This document shows positions 1 to 5,138 of a stretch of 7,620 bases of DNA, piece after piece (the first letter of the stretch is position 1; every line of letters begins with the position of its first letter). The translations under genes were made by a program, and so were the position numbers. The stretch is from NCBI GenBank assembly GCA_036405195.1, contig DASWYB010000073.1, forward strand, positions 1 through 7,620. Reading direction: 5' to 3'. The notes below the pieces were generated by a model. It did not search any database, had not been told where the DNA came from, and saw only the letters and a program-made list of their open reading frames with translations. This stretch comes from DASWYB01 sp036405195. Its GTDB lineage: Bacteria > Patescibacteriota > UBA1384 > 2-12-FULL-50-11 > DASWYB01.

Positions 1-33
1 CGAAAAACAGCCTTTTTATTAGATTGGGAGATT

Positions 34-42
34 TGATATGAT
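34..42 (+). promoter_or_regulatory. Extended -10 promoter, predicted leaderless start of the reductase gene
   Basis: TG at 34-35, one base, then TATGAT at 37-42, followed by exactly six bases and the ATG at 49. Transcription starting about seven bases after the hexamer would begin at the start codon. No Shine-Dalgarno sequence is visible before the ATG and no clear -35 is seen, as expected for an extended -10 promoter. The same spacing recurs at three other genes in this window. Confidence 0.6.
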
Positions 43-48
43 TTCCCT

Positions 49-624
49 ATGAAAAAAGTAATTGCGGGAATGACAATGTCGCTAGACGGATACATCAATG
101 ACCCTAATGGAAGCATCGAAAAGCTTTACTCCGATTTTAGCGAACTCAATAATGCCCCTAGCTTTCAGGGAATGATCCATAATACCGGTGCAGTTATTAT
201 GGGAAGAAATCTATATGAGATGCAAGACCCGTTTATGTGGGCAAATGATGACTATGAATTTCAAGTTCCTATCTTTGTTTTGACACATACCCCTCCCACT
301 AAGTATCCAAAAGGTAACGATAACCTCGGCTTTACATTTGTAACCGATGGCATTGAGAGCGCTCTATCTCAAGCAAAAAATGCGGCCGGTGACAAAGATG
401 TCCAAATAATCGGCGGCGCAAACACCATTCAACAATACCTTAATACCGGTCTATGTGACGAACTACTGATAGATATTATGCCAGTTCTTCTTGGTAAAGG
501 ATTATCATTATTTGAAAACATAAACACTAATAAGATAACTCTAGAAAGAATTAAGGTGGAAGAAACTACTTCCCTGAGAACAAGCCTCACCTTTAAAGTG
601 ACGAATCGAAACCATCAGAACTAA
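49..624 (+). CDS. Dihydrofolate reductase family protein (RibD C-terminal domain fold)
   Basis: A 191-residue single-domain protein of the RibD-C/DHFR-like family (the YyaP/YwjB type), expected to be a cytoplasmic NAD(P)H-dependent reductase. Visible hallmarks are the N-terminal strand and MSLDGYI loop (residues 10-16), GAVIMGRNLYE (47-57), a strand of VPIFVLTH type (73-80), and the nucleotide-binding IIGGAN segment (120-125) leading into LLIDIMPVLLGKG. Length is normal for stand-alone members. True DHFR (FolA) and the deaminase-fused RibD differ in layout, so a folate or riboflavin role is not implied; the substrate is unknown. The gene stands alone on the plus strand and converges with a minus-strand operon 49 bases away, with no obvious terminator between. 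The ATG at 49 is chosen because of the -10 element placed for leaderless initiation and because it starts the conserved MKKVIAGM strand. Confidence 0.88.
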   Translation: MKKVIAGMTMSLDGYINDPNGSIEKLYSDFSELNNAPSFQGMIHNTGAVIMGRNLYEMQDPFMWANDDYEFQVPIFVLTHTPPTKYPKGNDNLGFTFVTDGIESALSQAKNAAGDKDVQIIGGANTIQQYLNTGLCDELLIDIMPVLLGKGLSLFENINTNKITLERIKVEETTSLRTSLTFKVTNRNHQN

Positions 625-673
625 ACTTTTAACTGTTATTTTGCTGACAGGCCGGAGTGGAGGATGTTAGCAT

Positions 674-1315
674 TCACCTTTCAAGGTACCGTTTCGCCAG
701 TTCTTGAACCGTCATCCCCTTTGTCCAATTAGATTCAATCCACGCGCGACTTTCCGCATGCTTTTCATAGCCTTTATCTTGTTCTTCGATCACATCATTG
801 AATTCTGTATTTAATAATACAGTTAGTGCTTCTTTGAATTCACCATGTTTATCTTCCTCTCCCTGCTCAATAAAATACGGCTGAATAAGTAAATGCGTGT
901 AAAAGTGCAACAGCTCATGAATCATAACGCCGATAGGGTTCGGTCGCGTAAAGCATACAAAGAAGTATCTCTCAGGAAAATTGTACGCACAACGACCATT
1001 CAACGAAAGATAAACGGTAATATTCTCAAAAGGCGCAGATGTGGCAAACAGTTTGTCCATACGACTGATGGCCGACTGGCTGATTTTATCCCACTTTTTC
1101 TGAATATCATGGGCCGCTTGTTGACTATTAATATTTTCGTCTTGTATTTTCTGGGCAATAAATTTATCTACTTCTTCTTTAGAAGATAAATTAACCTTTG
1201 CAGCCATCATCTCCCGCACTAACTTTGATTGATGCTCTGGATTAAAAACAGTTTTCAATCCACGCTGCAGATTGTCGAATTCTTTATCTAAATCGTAAGT
1301 AATAGTCAGTTTCAT
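674..1315 (-). CDS. Putative HExxH zinc metallopeptidase, family not recognised
   Basis: A 213-residue protein without signal peptide or membrane segment. The one clear motif is HELLH at residues 133-137, inside a hydrophobic helix (IGVMIHELLHFYTHLL), the typical zincin zinc-binding helix. E162, 25 residues on in a helix of the form FKEALTVLLN, could be a gluzincin-type third ligand; H157 is another candidate. The N-terminal 90 residues look helical and charged, and the part before the motif (ENITVYLSLNGRCAYNF) looks like the beta-strands that precede the active helix in zincins. I do not recognise the family and no substrate can be named. It is the last gene of the CYTH-kinase-peptidase set, seven bases after the kinase stop codon. 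A second promoter with an extended -10 sits exactly six bases before its ATG, so it may also be made from a leaderless transcript. TGA is its stop. Confidence 0.7.
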   Translation of the reverse strand: MKLTITYDLDKEFDNLQRGLKTVFNPEHQSKLVREMMAAKVNLSSKEEVDKFIAQKIQDENINSQQAAHDIQKKWDKISQSAISRMDKLFATSAPFENITVYLSLNGRCAYNFPERYFFVCFTRPNPIGVMIHELLHFYTHLLIQPYFIEQGEEDKHGEFKEALTVLLNTEFNDVIEEQDKGYEKHAESRAWIESNWTKGMTVQELAKRYLER

Positions 1316-1321
1316 ACCAGC

Positions 1322-1330
1322 ACTATACCA
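1322..1330 (-). promoter_or_regulatory. Extended -10 (TGG-TATAGT) before the HExxH gene, overlapping the kinase stop codon
   Basis: On the minus strand TGG then TATAGT (1327 to 1322) is followed by six bases and the ATG at 1315-1313. The TAG stop of the kinase gene (1325-1323) lies inside the hexamer. The surrounding 13-mer TTTTTGGTATAGT is repeated exactly before the CYTH gene. No Shine-Dalgarno sequence is present, which fits leaderless initiation. No convincing -35 is seen. Confidence 0.55.
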
Positions 1331-2243
1331 AAAAGCTTATAATTTCTTTATCCCTGGCTAACTTATCTTGATTAACTGCAGCCTGAGTATTGGCATTAAA
1401 CTGAATACCGTTTTCCGACATCCAGCTATAACGATGAATCACTGCGTAAACGTCAACTAAACGTTTTTGCTCATTAGTAAGGTCTAGAGCTTTCATTACT
1501 TGCTCGGTATAAAAGTCTCCATACTCCGTACCAGGCCAATTGGCACGGATTGCGCCAATAGATTGGATCGGGTCGCCGTACTTCACACCATCTAGGTCCA
1601 CGAGACCGTTAAACTTACCTGCATGAATCATGACGTTTTTACTGTTTAAGTCGTCGTAGTAAAAAAGAGACTTTGCGTTATCGAAATACGTTTTATTGGA
1701 TTGGAAAATATCATTTACTTTCTGCCAAAGATCTTCATCAAAGATCCCTGTCTGGCGCATACGTTCATTGGCACGCTGCAACTCGTTTTCTATCTCAATA
1801 GTTAAGCTATCAACCAAATGTAATTCATCGGCACCTACCCATCCAAACTTGCCATTCGTCGGAAGCTTTTCGAGTGTTTTTACAATATGAGCAATTTCGT
1901 GCGCCAGATTAGTTAGTTGATCATGGTTTAATTCAGCAATAACGTCGGGCAGATCCTGCCCTTCTAACATGGAAAGCACATGGTAAGGATACGGAATAAA
2001 CGTTCCTGTATAATCTTCGGCTAAAAGTTCAGGAACATTGATCCCCTGCTGCTGAAACATCGGGATGTATTTACTACTTCCTAGTAGGTTGTTATTTGTT
2101 ACGCCAATCCGGACAATTACCGATTGATCCGGCAACTTGGCTTCGTAGACCTCATTACACAGCCCTGTAGTTTTTCGTGTGACTACGCTGGGTTGAGTAT
2201 GAAAATGTCGATTAATGATTTTGAAAATTAACTCATCATGCAT
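1323..2243 (-). CDS. Aminoglycoside phosphotransferase / choline kinase family protein
   Basis: A 306-residue protein with the APH-type kinase fold. The N-lobe has the glycine-containing loop TTGLCNEVYEAKLPDQ (about 25-40) followed by the strand SVIVRIG (41-47), where an Arg stands at the usual Lys position. The inter-lobe hinge is YHVLSMLEGQDLP (87-99). The catalytic loop is YYDDLNSKN (195-203): D198 and N203 match Asp and Asn of the family HxDxxxxN motif, but the His is Tyr (Y196). VDLDG (215-219) with D216/D218 is the metal-binding DxD-like motif, followed by GDP (223-225). Family members phosphorylate small molecules such as aminoglycosides, choline, thiamine or sugars; the substrate here is unknown and no resistance phenotype should be assumed. 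It follows the CYTH gene by 14 bases and precedes the HExxH gene by seven, so the three are probably co-transcribed. No strong Shine-Dalgarno is seen at the chosen ATG. Confidence 0.85.
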   Translation of the reverse strand: MHDELIFKIINRHFHTQPSVVTRKTTGLCNEVYEAKLPDQSVIVRIGVTNNNLLGSSKYIPMFQQQGINVPELLAEDYTGTFIPYPYHVLSMLEGQDLPDVIAELNHDQLTNLAHEIAHIVKTLEKLPTNGKFGWVGADELHLVDSLTIEIENELQRANERMRQTGIFDEDLWQKVNDIFQSNKTYFDNAKSLFYYDDLNSKNVMIHAGKFNGLVDLDGVKYGDPIQSIGAIRANWPGTEYGDFYTEQVMKALDLTNEQKRLVDVYAVIHRYSWMSENGIQFNANTQAAVNQDKLARDKEIISFLV

Positions 2244-2257
2244 ATTTGTAGAGTCTC

Positions 2258-2806
2258 TTATTTCATACTTCCTTCATTGTAGAGCCGTACCAGCGTATCA
2301 TATCCTTGAGTAACCCTGTCTTCTTCCTGAACACCCAAGCTCAAGAGGAAACTAAATAATTCTTCCTGAATCTTTTCGGTATCTTCTTCCTGAGTCAACT
2401 TTTCAACTTCAATAAACATTCCTAAGTTCTCAACTTCGTCAAGGCAAAGTTCGATGTCATTAAACCTTGCTTTGCGACGGTACTTTTTTACTTCAATAAA
2501 TGGTTTATACCCTAAGAAGAATAAAATATCGTGCATGCTCTTCGCATCTGCAATTGCCGTTTCTCGTTCTAAACTATCAAGTTCATTTTTTCCATCGCGC
2601 TTAAGGGTCAAAAGATTTCTTCCTGTTTCACTTCGAAGGCGTAAAATATTTCTATCTAGCTTAGGATTTTTAGGATCATAATCATTATCCACATAGATTG
2701 TATCGTGCTGTAGGCTAGGATCGTTAAATTTTACCCCTACATCAGCAAGTGCTTCTAACAGTTTTTCTGGATTCTTAGCCCTGGCTTTAACTTCAACTTC
2801 ATTCAT
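2258..2806 (-). CDS. CYTH-domain protein (class IV adenylate cyclase / triphosphatase-like)
   Basis: A 182-residue CYTH (CyaB/ThTPase) domain protein. The signature ExExK is EVEVK at residues 3-7. It is followed by ILRLRSE (54-60), LLTLKR (65-70), ERETAI (80-85), a KKYRRKAR strand (107-114), IELCLDEVENLGMFIEVE (118-135) and a C-terminal GYDTLVRL. These Arg/Lys/Glu residues line the tunnel that binds triphosphates and divalent metal in the family. Members act as adenylate cyclase, thiamine triphosphatase or inorganic triphosphatase; the activity here cannot be decided. An in-frame start at 2911 exists, but it would run through the tRNA-Trp gene and its terminator. The ATG at 2806 begins exactly at the ExExK strand and has a -10 element six bases upstream, so it is chosen. 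It leads the operon with the APH-like kinase and the HExxH protein. Confidence 0.88.
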   Translation of the reverse strand: MNEVEVKARAKNPEKLLEALADVGVKFNDPSLQHDTIYVDNDYDPKNPKLDRNILRLRSETGRNLLTLKRDGKNELDSLERETAIADAKSMHDILFFLGYKPFIEVKKYRRKARFNDIELCLDEVENLGMFIEVEKLTQEEDTEKIQEELFSFLLSLGVQEEDRVTQGYDTLVRLYNEGSMK

Positions 2807-2812
2807 ATTAGT

Positions 2813-2821
2813 ACTATACCA
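2813..2821 (-). promoter_or_regulatory. Extended -10 (TGG-TATAGT) of the CYTH operon, embedded in the tRNA-Trp terminator tail
   Basis: On the minus strand TGG then TATAGT (2818 to 2813) lies six bases before the ATG at 2806, predicting a leaderless mRNA. The T run just upstream is also the U-tract of the tRNA-Trp terminator, so terminator and promoter share bases. The sequence TTTTTGGTATAGT is identical to that before the HExxH gene. Confidence 0.62.
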
Positions 2822-2845
2822 AAAAAGCAGCCGTAAAGCTGCTTT
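2821..2845 (-). terminator. Rho-independent terminator after tRNA-Trp
   Basis: Reading the minus strand, the 8-bp stem AAAGCAGC / GCTGCTTT (2845-2838 with 2831-2824) encloses a six-base loop. Its 3' arm runs on into a six-T run (2826-2821). It lies six bases after the CCA end of tRNA-Trp and closes the tRNA/rpmG cluster. Confidence 0.8.
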
Positions 2846-2851
2846 CTTGGT

Positions 2852-2925
2852 TGGCAGGGGTGGAGGGAATCGAACCCCCGCCAACGGTTTTGGAGACCGC
2901 TGTTCTACCACTAAACTACACCCCC
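2852..2925 (-). tRNA. tRNA-Trp(CCA)
   Basis: A 74-nt tRNA with encoded CCA (2854-2852). The acceptor is GGGGGTG / CACCCCT with discriminator G73, the D-stem GTTT/GAAC, and the anticodon stem GCGGT/ACCGT around loop CTCCAAA, giving anticodon CCA for UGG. The T-stem GGGGG/CCCTC has loop TTCGATT. The first acceptor pair is G1-U72, a wobble where bacterial tRNA-Trp commonly has A-U. It is the last gene of the Thr-Tyr-Thr-rpmG-Trp cluster and is followed by an intrinsic terminator. Confidence 0.97.
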
Positions 2926-2960
2926 GTGTACAAAAATTATTATACCTTATTTCCCCTAAA

Positions 2961-2990
2961 CAGAAAATCCCGCCGGAGCGGGAATTTCTG
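2961..2990 (-). terminator. Terminator-like hairpin directly after rpmG
   Basis: A GC-rich stem TCCCGC/GCGGGA with a four-base loop (TCCG on the transcribed strand) is extended, across one A-A mismatch on the plus strand, by six more pairs (CAGAAA/TTTCTG). It begins on the base after the rpmG stop codon and has a T-rich 3' arm (TTTTCTGTTT). It may terminate part of the transcripts before tRNA-Trp or serve as a processing or stability element. Confidence 0.7.
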
Positions 2991-3158
2991 TTACTTGGTT
3001 TCTTTGTGATCGGTATGCTTCTTGCATGTTGAGCAGTATTTGCTCAATACAAGTTTCTGCGTCACGTTTACAACGTTTCGCTCAGTCTTGTAGTTACGAT
3101 TCCGGCAGTTGCCGCATTCCATAACGGCGTGCTGCACTTTTCCTTTTTTCTTGGCCAT
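2991..3158 (-). CDS. rpmG: 50S ribosomal protein L33
   Basis: A 55-residue basic protein of the large ribosomal subunit. It starts MAKKKGKVQH and has two CxxC pairs, C15/C18 (ECGNCRNRNY) and C42/C45 (YCSTCKKHT), which form the zinc ribbon of the zinc-binding L33 form. The RNYKTERN block followed by basic residues is typical of L33 and length is normal. An AAGGA Shine-Dalgarno lies seven bases before the ATG, so it is translated from a leadered transcript, unlike the neighbouring CYTH gene. Its place between tRNA-Thr and tRNA-Trp matches a conserved bacterial arrangement in which rpmG, tRNA-Trp, secE and nusG are linked. Here secE and nusG do not follow. Confidence 0.95.
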   Translation of the reverse strand: MAKKKGKVQHAVMECGNCRNRNYKTERNVVNVTQKLVLSKYCSTCKKHTDHKETK

Positions 3159-3217
3159 TTTAGTTCCTTTCTAAGGGCAAAGTTGGGTACTTCGTTCCTT
3201 TTAGAGGTGTGAAGTCC

Positions 3218-3292
<75 letters not shown>

Positions 3293-3338
3293 GTTGTTGT
3301 TTACGGATACCTTTCAAGCTTTAGGCTCTCTGAGTATA

Positions 3339-3424
3339 TGGTGCCGAGTGAGGGATTCGAACCCCCGAAGCCGTAAGGCAGCTGATTTACAGTCAGCCGT
3401 GATTGACCACTCCACCAACTCGGC
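3339..3424 (-). tRNA. tRNA-Tyr(GTA)
   Basis: An 86-nt class II tRNA with encoded CCA. The acceptor is GCCGAGT/ACTCGGC with discriminator A. The anticodon stem GCTGA/TCAGC around CTGTAAA gives anticodon GTA. The long variable arm is about TGCCTTACGGCTTC, as in bacterial tRNA-Tyr. The T-stem GGGGG/CCCTC holds TTCGAAT. Only one base (3425) separates it from the upstream tRNA-Thr(TGT), so the two must be cut from one precursor. Confidence 0.97.
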
Positions 3425-3425
3425 G

Positions 3426-3501
3426 TGGAGCCGACGGAGGGAATCGAACCCACGACCCGCTGTTTACAAAACAGCCGCTCTGGCCTCTGAGCTACGTCGG
3501 C
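3426..3501 (-). tRNA. tRNA-Thr(TGT), with a T-stem mismatch
   Basis: A 76-nt tRNA with encoded CCA. The acceptor is GCCGACG/CGTCGGC with discriminator T, the D-stem GCTC/GAGC, and the anticodon stem GCTGT/ACAGC around TTTGTAA gives anticodon TGT (reads ACA/ACG). The T-stem is GTGGG/CCCTC, leaving a U-U mismatch at the 50-64 pair where CCCAC would be fully paired. All other stems are intact, so it is probably functional. It is the first gene of the cluster, about 33 bases after the predicted transcription start. Confidence 0.95.
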
Positions 3502-3540
3502 GCACAAAAATTCTTTACGAAAGTACAAACTACACAGATA

Positions 3541-3569
3541 AGAATACCATAATCCCCACCTGTCAGCAA
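3541..3569 (-). promoter_or_regulatory. Promoter of the tRNA-Thr-Tyr-Thr-rpmG-Trp cluster
   Basis: On the minus strand TTGCTG (3569-3564), a 17-base spacer, then TATTCT (3546-3541) preceded by TGG, an extended -10. The -35 matches consensus only in its TTG, but spacing and extension are ideal. The start would lie near 3534, about 33 bases before the first tRNA. It lies between the TPR gene stop and the tRNA cluster. Confidence 0.6.
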
Positions 3570-3592
3570 CCCTTTTAGAGGCAACGGAGCGG

Positions 3593-4381
3593 TTAATCGA
3601 CTTGTTTTTGGATCGCGCCTAATGTCTGACGGTACTTTTCGTTAGTTGGATCAAGGCGAACAGCTTCGCGGAGTCCCCGTTCGGCTAAACGGTAATCTTT
3701 CTTCCCCAAATACGCTAGGGCCAGATTATAGTGACGACTTGCCACACGATCATCGAATTTAAGTGCACCGCGGAAGGCTTCAACCGCATCTTTATAGTTC
3801 TTAACTTGGAGGTAAATTACCCCGAGCCGGCTATAAATACGGGCATTATCGGGATCCTTAGTTGCCGCTTGAAGGTAGAACTTTTCGGCTTCTTTATAGT
3901 CTTTTTTACGAAATGATTCATCAGCCCGAATAACGAGCTCGTGGGCGATTTTTTGAGATTCACCCCGACGGGTAATGAGGCCCTTAGTGGGAATTTCGAG
4001 AATTCCCGTTGGCTGAGGGGCATCTTCTTGCCAAAAATCTCCAGGATGAGCGGTCATTGGAAGCGTATCGGTTACATCGGTTTCCCGTGACGTAGGAAGC
4101 GTTGCAACTCCCGATGGCGACACAGACGCTTGAAATGTGTTTGGTCGTGTTAGAGACGGCATAGGGAGCGATACAGGACGACGGACCGAGCTCGATAGCC
4201 CACCGATTATAGATTTAACGCGCTGCCATATATCCATAAAAGGAGATGAACTTTTGCCAATGTACGGTCGCGGACTCATGATCTCCATCCCAAGTCGATG
4301 CGTACGCAAATACGGCAATCGTCGCAGCGCAAGCGCTAATAAAATCACAGTTGCTAGAATTGTCAGAATCAAATAAAGCAT
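3593..4381 (-). CDS. Membrane-anchored tetratricopeptide repeat protein
   Basis: A 262-residue protein. Residues 2-20 form one hydrophobic segment, probably an uncleaved N-terminal anchor, followed by a basic stretch (RRLPYLRTHR) that would stay cytoplasmic. Residues about 35-140 are a Ser/Pro/Thr-rich, probably disordered linker. Residues about 147-248 hold three TPR units: one ending KDPDNA, one with YSRLGVIYLQ and AFRGALKFDD, and one with YNLALAYLGK and AVRLDPTNE. A partial fourth helix ends the protein. TPRs bind protein partners; the partner is unknown. Start: ATG at 4381 with AGGAG nine bases upstream, nine bases after the HolB-like gene stop, so the two form an operon and translation here depends on a Shine-Dalgarno. 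Similar anchored TPR proteins are common in Patescibacteria; I assign no specific function. Confidence 0.82.
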   Translation of the reverse strand: MLYLILTILATVILLALALRRLPYLRTHRLGMEIMSPRPYIGKSSSPFMDIWQRVKSIIGGLSSSVRRPVSLPMPSLTRPNTFQASVSPSGVATLPTSRETDVTDTLPMTAHPGDFWQEDAPQPTGILEIPTKGLITRRGESQKIAHELVIRADESFRKKDYKEAEKFYLQAATKDPDNARIYSRLGVIYLQVKNYKDAVEAFRGALKFDDRVASRHYNLALAYLGKKDYRLAERGLREAVRLDPTNEKYRQTLGAIQKQVD

Positions 4382-4390
4382 TAGGCACTC

Positions 4391-5047
4391 CTAGAGGGAG
4401 GATATCACAAGCTGTTCAAGAAGCAATCGCTTATTTATCCCGGCCTCGATGTCGCGATAACAGTACCAGAATTTTAAAACGTCGTCGAGCCCCCCCACCG
4501 GACGGCCTTGCTGGCACCAGCTTGCATACTCGCTTGCTAACCATCCTTTTACTCGAGAAACAACTTGCTCATCTTTGGCCAAAGTTTCAGCATCGAGCAG
4601 CTGAGCAATCGGGTCATTGAGGTACGGCCCAACTTGCTCACTTACTTGAGCATGGCTTCCGTAATAAACTCGGCAGCGAGACAAAACCGTAGCCAAAACA
4701 TCGGCTTCACGAGAAATAAAAAGAATTAGTTTTACTCGAGTAGGAGGTTCTTCCAGGAGCTTTAAGAGTGCATTTTGAGCCTGAGGACTAAGCTTATCGG
4801 CTTCCAGAGTTAAACCTAGCCGTACACTCCCAAATTGGGGCGAAAGTAAAAGCTGATTGGCAAATTCCCGCGTTTCTTTGATTCCTCCTGTTTCGGCGGC
4901 GTTAAGAATCACTGTATCAAAAGGAGAAATATTAAGGTGCGAAATAAGCTGCGTCCGCTCCACAAGGCTGGCACCAATAATCGCCGTCGCGTGGGCTAAA
5001 CTTTCGGATGTTTCTGAAAGAAAAGATTGGGAACTCATTGTAGACAC
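4391..5047 (-). CDS. holB: DNA polymerase III delta-prime-like clamp-loader subunit, shortened
   Basis: A 218-residue protein with the core of the AAA+ clamp-loader fold: a Walker-B-like segment (LGLTLEADKL, about 78-86), LSPQAQNALLKLLEEPP (86-102), a strand VKLILFIS (105-112) and the VLSRC motif (121-125), the arginine-finger motif of delta-prime/gamma/RFC subunits. The usual delta-prime length is near 300. Here the N-terminal part has neither a Walker A loop nor the zinc-binding Cys cluster, and the C-terminal collar domain is abbreviated. A role in loading the sliding clamp together with gamma/tau is inferred; as a non-ATPase subunit it may only supply the Arg finger. GTG at 5047 is preferred because TATAAT lies exactly six bases upstream; ATG at 5038 is the alternative. 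It overlaps a divergent promoter region with the zinc-ribbon gene and precedes the TPR gene. Confidence 0.8.
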   Translation of the reverse strand: MSTMSSQSFLSETSESLAHATAIIGASLVERTQLISHLNISPFDTVILNAAETGGIKETREFANQLLLSPQFGSVRLGLTLEADKLSPQAQNALLKLLEEPPTRVKLILFISREADVLATVLSRCRVYYGSHAQVSEQVGPYLNDPIAQLLDAETLAKDEQVVSRVKGWLASEYASWCQQGRPVGGLDDVLKFWYCYRDIEAGINKRLLLEQLVISSL

Positions 5048-5066
5048 CTAGTCATTATAGTATACT
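5038..5066 (+). promoter_or_regulatory. Candidate promoter for the zinc-ribbon gene
   Basis: TTGTAG (5038-5043), 17 bases, then TATACT (5061-5066). This predicts a start near 5073 and a 66-base leader ending in a Shine-Dalgarno. The -35 is weak beyond TTG. The element overlaps the minus-strand TATAAT of the holB-like gene, around the palindrome AGTATACT at 5059-5066. Confidence 0.4.
5054..5059 (-). promoter_or_regulatory. -10 element (TATAAT) of the holB-like gene, predicted leaderless
   Basis: A consensus TATAAT on the minus strand is followed by six bases and a GTG (5047-5045). No TGN extension is present, and a TTGACA lies only 12 bases upstream, too close to be a normal -35. The spacing equals that of the three other leaderless candidates and supports GTG as the start. 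Confidence 0.58.
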
Positions 5067-5138
5067 GAACGTGTCAAACGATACTAGCTTTGTCTTCTCT
5101 AAAAGATACATTCTAAAACCAATAAATTTAAGGAGTAC

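Noticed and set aside
2807..2911. N-terminal extension of the CYTH protein from an in-frame ATG at 2911
   Set aside because: It would translate the tRNA-Trp gene and terminator; the domain starts at 2806, where a correctly spaced -10 is present.
600..2925. Possible genomic island integrated at tRNA-Trp
   Set aside because: No integrase in the window and I found no second copy of the tRNA 3' end near the operon's far side.
5072..5077. TTGACA (minus strand) as -35 of the holB-like gene
   Set aside because: Only 12 bases separate it from TATAAT, too short for a normal sigma-70-type promoter.
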